64,000 nt of DNA from Streptomyces griseoflavus (lineage in GTDB: Bacteria > Actinomycetota > Actinomycetes > Streptomycetales > Streptomycetaceae), in assembly GCF_014649995.1 (NCBI RefSeq), contig NZ_BMUC01000007.1:296778-360777 (forward strand), read 5' to 3'. Shown in pieces: positions 61,004 to 64,000 of this stretch; within the stretch, counting starts at the first letter, position 1; each line of letters starts with the position of its first letter. A program made the position numbers and the translations under genes. The notes under the pieces were generated by a model. That model worked only from the letters and a program-made list of their open reading frames with translations. It was not told where the DNA came from and made no database searches.

Positions 61004-61906
61004 ATGGCTCCGACCTCCACTCCGCAGACCCCCTTCGGGCGGGTCCTCACCGCCATGGTCACGCCGTTCACGGCGGACGGCGGACTCGACCTCGACGGCG
61101 CTCAGCGGCTCGCCGCCCACCTGGTGGACGCAGGCAACGACGGCCTGATCGTCAACGGCACCACCGGCGAGTCCCCCACCACCAGCGACGCGGAGAAATC
61201 GGATCTCGTACGGGCGGTCGTGGAGGCCGTCGGCGACCGCGCCCACGTCGTGGCCGGTGTCGGCACCAACGACACCCACCACAGCACGGAACTGGCACGC
61301 GCCGCGGAGCGCGCCGGCGCCCACGGCCTCCTGGTCGTCACCCCGTACTACAACAAGCCGCCCCAGGAGGGCCTCTACCGGCACTTCACGGCCGTCGCCG
61401 ACGCCGCCGAGCTGCCCGTCATGCTCTACGACATCCCCGGCCGCAGCGGCGTCCCGATCAGCACCGAGACGATCGTGCGTCTCGCCGAGCACCCGCGCAT
61501 CGTCGCCAACAAGGACGCCAAGGGCGACCTCGGCCGCGCCGGCTGGGCCATCGCCCGCTCCGGCCTCGCCTGGTACTCCGGCGACGACATGCTCAACCTG
61601 CCGCTGCTCTCCATCGGAGCGGTCGGCTTCGTCTCCGTGGTCGGCCACCTCGTCACCCCCGAGCTGCGCGCCCTGGTCGAGGCGTACACCTCAGGAGACG
61701 TCCAGAAGGCCACCGAGATCCACCAGAGGCTCCTTCCGGTCTACACGGGCGTGTTCCGTACCCAGGGCGTGATGACCACCAAGGCGGCGCTCGCCCTCAA
61801 GGGCTTGCCCGCCGGCCCGCTGCGCGCCCCGATGGCCGAGTGCACGCCGGAGGAGATCGAGCAGCTCAAGATCGATCTTGCCGCCGGCGGGGTACAACTC
61901 CAGTAA
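61004..61906 (+). CDS. dapA: 4-hydroxy-tetrahydrodipicolinate synthase
   Basis: First committed step of the lysine/diaminopimelate pathway: condenses pyruvate with aspartate semialdehyde through a Schiff base. The 300-residue TIM barrel has NGTTGESPT, the VTPYYNKPPQEGLYRHF block with the catalytic Tyr, Lys170 (VANKDAKGD) as the Schiff-base residue, and YSGDD. ATG at 61004 has no strong ribosome-binding site; a leaderless start is suspected. RNase J follows after a 153-bp leader with a perfect hairpin. Confidence 0.97.
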   Translation: MAPTSTPQTPFGRVLTAMVTPFTADGGLDLDGAQRLAAHLVDAGNDGLIVNGTTGESPTTSDAEKSDLVRAVVEAVGDRAHVVAGVGTNDTHHSTELARAAERAGAHGLLVVTPYYNKPPQEGLYRHFTAVADAAELPVMLYDIPGRSGVPISTETIVRLAEHPRIVANKDAKGDLGRAGWAIARSGLAWYSGDDMLNLPLLSIGAVGFVSVVGHLVTPELRALVEAYTSGDVQKATEIHQRLLPVYTGVFRTQGVMTTKAALALKGLPAGPLRAPMAECTPEEIEQLKIDLAAGGVQLQ

Positions 61907-62006
61907 TCAGACTTCGCGCGCCGGCCCGCGCAGACGTACTTCACAACTGAAGAGGCGGGACACCGGTGCCCGCACCCCACAACGACAACTGCTTCTGCAC
62001 GAACGT

Positions 62007-62044
62007 CACGCGCGCCACGTGCCCACCGGTACGTGGCGCGCGTG
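62007..62044 (+). promoter_or_regulatory. Perfect hairpin immediately upstream of the RNase J start
   Basis: 14-bp stem CACGCGCGCCACGT / ACGTGGCGCGCGTG with a 10-nt loop. It ends 3 nt before GAGGAG (62048–62053), which serves the TTG start at 62060. It is a dapA terminator, a leader control element, or both. Confidence 0.65.
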
Positions 62045-62059
62045 TTTGAGGAGAGTCTT

Positions 62060-63745
62060 TTGAGTCATCCGCATCCTGAACTCGGCCCGCCGCCGCCGCT
62101 CCCCGAGGGCGGCCTGCGCGTCACCCCGCTCGGCGGTCTCGGCGAGATCGGCCGCAACATGACGGTCTTCGAGTACGGGGGCCGTCTGCTGATCGTCGAC
62201 TGCGGGGTGCTCTTCCCAGAAGAGGAGCAGCCCGGGATCGACCTGATCCTGCCGGACTTCTCGTCCATCCGGAACCGCCTCGACGACATCGAGGGCATCG
62301 TCCTCACCCACGGCCACGAGGACCACATCGGCGGCGTCCCCTTCCTCCTGCGCGAGAAGCCGGACATCCCGCTGATCGGCTCCAAGCTCACCCTCGCCCT
62401 CATCGAGGCGAAGCTCCAGGAGCACCGCATCCGCCCGTACACCCTTCAGGTGGCGGAAGGACAGCGTGAGCGCATCGGACCGTTCGACTGCGAGTTCGTC
62501 GCGGTCAACCACTCCATCCCCGACGCCCTCGCCGTGGCCATCCGCACGCCCGCCGGCTTGGCGGTGCACACCGGTGACTTCAAGATGGACCAGCTCCCGC
62601 TGGACAACCGCCTCACGGACCTGCACGCGTTCGCCCGGCTCAGCGAGGAGGGCATCGACCTCCTGCTCTCCGACTCGACGAACGCCGAGGTCCCGGGCTT
62701 CGTCCCGCCCGAGCGCGACATCTCGAACGTGCTGCGGCAGGTCTTCGCCGGTGCCGGCAAGCGGATCATCGTGGCCAGTTTCGCCAGCCACGTCCACCGC
62801 ATCCAGCAGATCCTGGACGCCGCCCACGAGTACGGCCGCCGGGTCGCCTTCGTCGGCCGTTCCATGGTCCGCAACATGGGTATCGCCCGTGACCTCGGCT
62901 ACCTGAAGGTTCCGCCGGGCCTGGTCGTGGACGTCAAGACGCTCGACGACCTGCCGGACAGCGAGGTCGTGCTGGTCTGTACGGGCTCGCAGGGCGAACC
63001 GATGGCCGCGCTGTCCCGGATGGCCAACCGCGACCACCAGATCCGCATCGTCCACGGCGACACGGTGATTCTCGCGTCGTCGCTCATCCCCGGCAACGAG
63101 AACGCGGTCTACCGCGTGATCAACGGTCTGACCCGCTGGGGCGCCAACGTCGTGCACAAGGGCAACGCCAAGGTGCACGTCTCGGGCCACGCATCGGCCG
63201 GCGAGCTGCTGTACTTCTACAACATCTGCCGCCCGAAGAACCTGATGCCGGTGCACGGCGAATGGCGTCACCTGCGTGCCAACGCCGAGCTGGGCGCCCT
63301 GACCGGCGTCCCGCACGACCGCATCGTCATCGCCGAGGACGGCGTGACCGTCGACCTCGTCGAGGGCAAGGCCAAGATCTCCGGCAAGGTCCAGGCGGGC
63401 TACGTCTATGTCGACGGTCTGTCCGTCGGCGACGTGGGCGAGCCGGCCCTCAAGGACCGCAAGATCCTGGGCGACGAGGGCATCATCTCGGTCTTCGTCG
63501 TCATGGACTCCTCCACCGGCAAGATCACGGGCGGCCCGCACATCCAGGCCCGCGGCTCCGGTATCGAGGACTCCGCCTTCGGCGGGGTGCTCCCGAAGAT
63601 CACGGAAGTGCTGGAGCGCTCGGCCCAGGACGGAGTCGTCGAACCCCACCAGATGCAGCAGCTCATCCGCCGCACGCTGGGCAAGTGGGTCTCCGACACC
63701 TACCGGCGCCGGCCGATGATCCTGCCCGTGGTGGTCGAGGTCTGA
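62060..63745 (+). CDS. rnj: Ribonuclease J
   Basis: Metallo-beta-lactamase/beta-CASP ribonuclease for mRNA decay and rRNA processing. The 561-residue protein has THGHEDHIGG for the zinc site, further zinc His in VNHSIPDA and HTGDFK, the beta-CASP domain (IIVASFASHVHRIQQI, GRSMVRNMG) and the SGHASAGEL and KNLMPVHGEWRHL blocks. TTG at 62060 is chosen: GAGGAG precedes it and the family N-terminus (SHPHPELGPPPPLPEGGL) starts there. A 13-bp hairpin ends the gene. The leader hairpin is described separately. Confidence 0.96.
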   Translation: MSHPHPELGPPPPLPEGGLRVTPLGGLGEIGRNMTVFEYGGRLLIVDCGVLFPEEEQPGIDLILPDFSSIRNRLDDIEGIVLTHGHEDHIGGVPFLLREKPDIPLIGSKLTLALIEAKLQEHRIRPYTLQVAEGQRERIGPFDCEFVAVNHSIPDALAVAIRTPAGLAVHTGDFKMDQLPLDNRLTDLHAFARLSEEGIDLLLSDSTNAEVPGFVPPERDISNVLRQVFAGAGKRIIVASFASHVHRIQQILDAAHEYGRRVAFVGRSMVRNMGIARDLGYLKVPPGLVVDVKTLDDLPDSEVVLVCTGSQGEPMAALSRMANRDHQIRIVHGDTVILASSLIPGNENAVYRVINGLTRWGANVVHKGNAKVHVSGHASAGELLYFYNICRPKNLMPVHGEWRHLRANAELGALTGVPHDRIVIAEDGVTVDLVEGKAKISGKVQAGYVYVDGLSVGDVGEPALKDRKILGDEGIISVFVVMDSSTGKITGGPHIQARGSGIEDSAFGGVLPKITEVLERSAQDGVVEPHQMQQLIRRTLGKWVSDTYRRRPMILPVVVEV

Positions 63746-63777
63746 CGGCCCGTCGGCCAAGACGGACGACCGAACTG

Positions 63778-63817
63778 GGAGCGGGGCGCCTCGATTTGCA
63801 TCGGGGCGCCCCGCTCC
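63778..63817 (+). terminator. Terminator hairpin after RNase J
   Basis: Perfect 13-bp stem GGAGCGGGGCGCC / GGCGCCCCGCTCC with a 14-nt loop that can pair further (CGAT/ATCG). About 32 bp after the stop. Confidence 0.8.
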
Positions 63818-64000
63818 AGTACGTTTACAGCTCCCCCCGATCGGGCACCCGGACGCTTCACGCGCCGGAACCAGTCCCGGGAGGGATGGGAAAACCGGCT
63901 CAGAATCTCTGATAAAGTCGGTCCCGCCGGAAAGGGAAACGCGAAAGCGTGAACCTGGAAAGCACCGAGGAAATCGGATCGGAAAGATCTGATAGAGTCG
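63818..64000 (+). promoter_or_regulatory. Tandem promoter region of an rRNA operon (continues beyond window)
   Basis: No gene. The motif TCTGATA(A/G)AGTCG is present at about 63909–63920 and 63989–64000, with -10 elements TAAAGT (63913–63918) and TAGAGT (63993–63998) 80 bp apart. Between them are AAAGGGAAACGCGAAAGCG and CACCGAGGAAATCGGATCGG-type sequences that I recognise from the spaced promoters upstream of Streptomyces 16S rRNA genes. The 16S gene itself is outside the window. Confidence 0.65.

Overview
The window is high-GC actinobacterial DNA. The strong G/C bias at third codon positions, frequent GTG and TTG starts, ATGA/GTGA gene overlaps, a BldB-type developmental protein and the gene order dxr–rip–ispG–proS / rimP–nusA–ylxR–infB–rbfA–truB–ribF / ESX–bldB / rpsO–pnp–dapB–thyX–dapA–rnj all indicate a Streptomyces chromosome, in the region equivalent to the dxr-to-RNase J stretch of S. 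coelicolor. This is inferred from recognised families and gene order; no search was run.

Bases 1–13,325 carry the end of an ABC export system, a long acyl-CoA dehydrogenase, the isoprenoid genes dxr and ispG flanking a site-2 protease, two GNAT acetyltransferases, proS, a phosphotransferase-fold protein that has lost its catalytic residues, and a lipoprotein/ferritin-like pair. Bases 13,536–20,628 are the translation and ribosome-maturation operon (rimP, nusA, ylxR, infB, ylxP, rbfA, truB). The infB leader contains three overlapping micro-ORFs. Between truB and ribF lies a 1296-residue fusion of an inactivated trypsin-like domain with a STAND-like NTPase.

Bases 25,932–53,257 are one type VII (ESX) secretion locus. 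It contains an EspI/MinD-like ATPase, an ESX-associated protein, EccE, EccB, a mycosin, bldB, the WXG100 pair EsxB/EsxA, then EccC and EccD, with no EccA seen. An effector cassette is set inside it: an SseB-like protein, a helical protein, a 1485-residue WXG–DUF6531–RHS polymorphic toxin and an overlapping probable immunity gene. Opposing the cassette are two intact mycosins, a broken third copy, a PPE/EspB-like WXG protein and a helical partner, all downstream of eccC. The toxin tip and immunity gene are clearly less GC-rich than the rest, and the broken mycosin stops 14 bp from the immunity gene. This looks like tip replacement by recombination.

Bases 53,459–63,745 return to housekeeping: rpsO, pnp, an M16 peptidase, dapB, thyX, dapA and RNase J, plus three small membrane proteins. 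The last ~90 bases look like tandem promoters of an rRNA operon whose 16S gene lies beyond the window. No tRNA gene, complete rRNA, insertion sequence or CRISPR array was seen.
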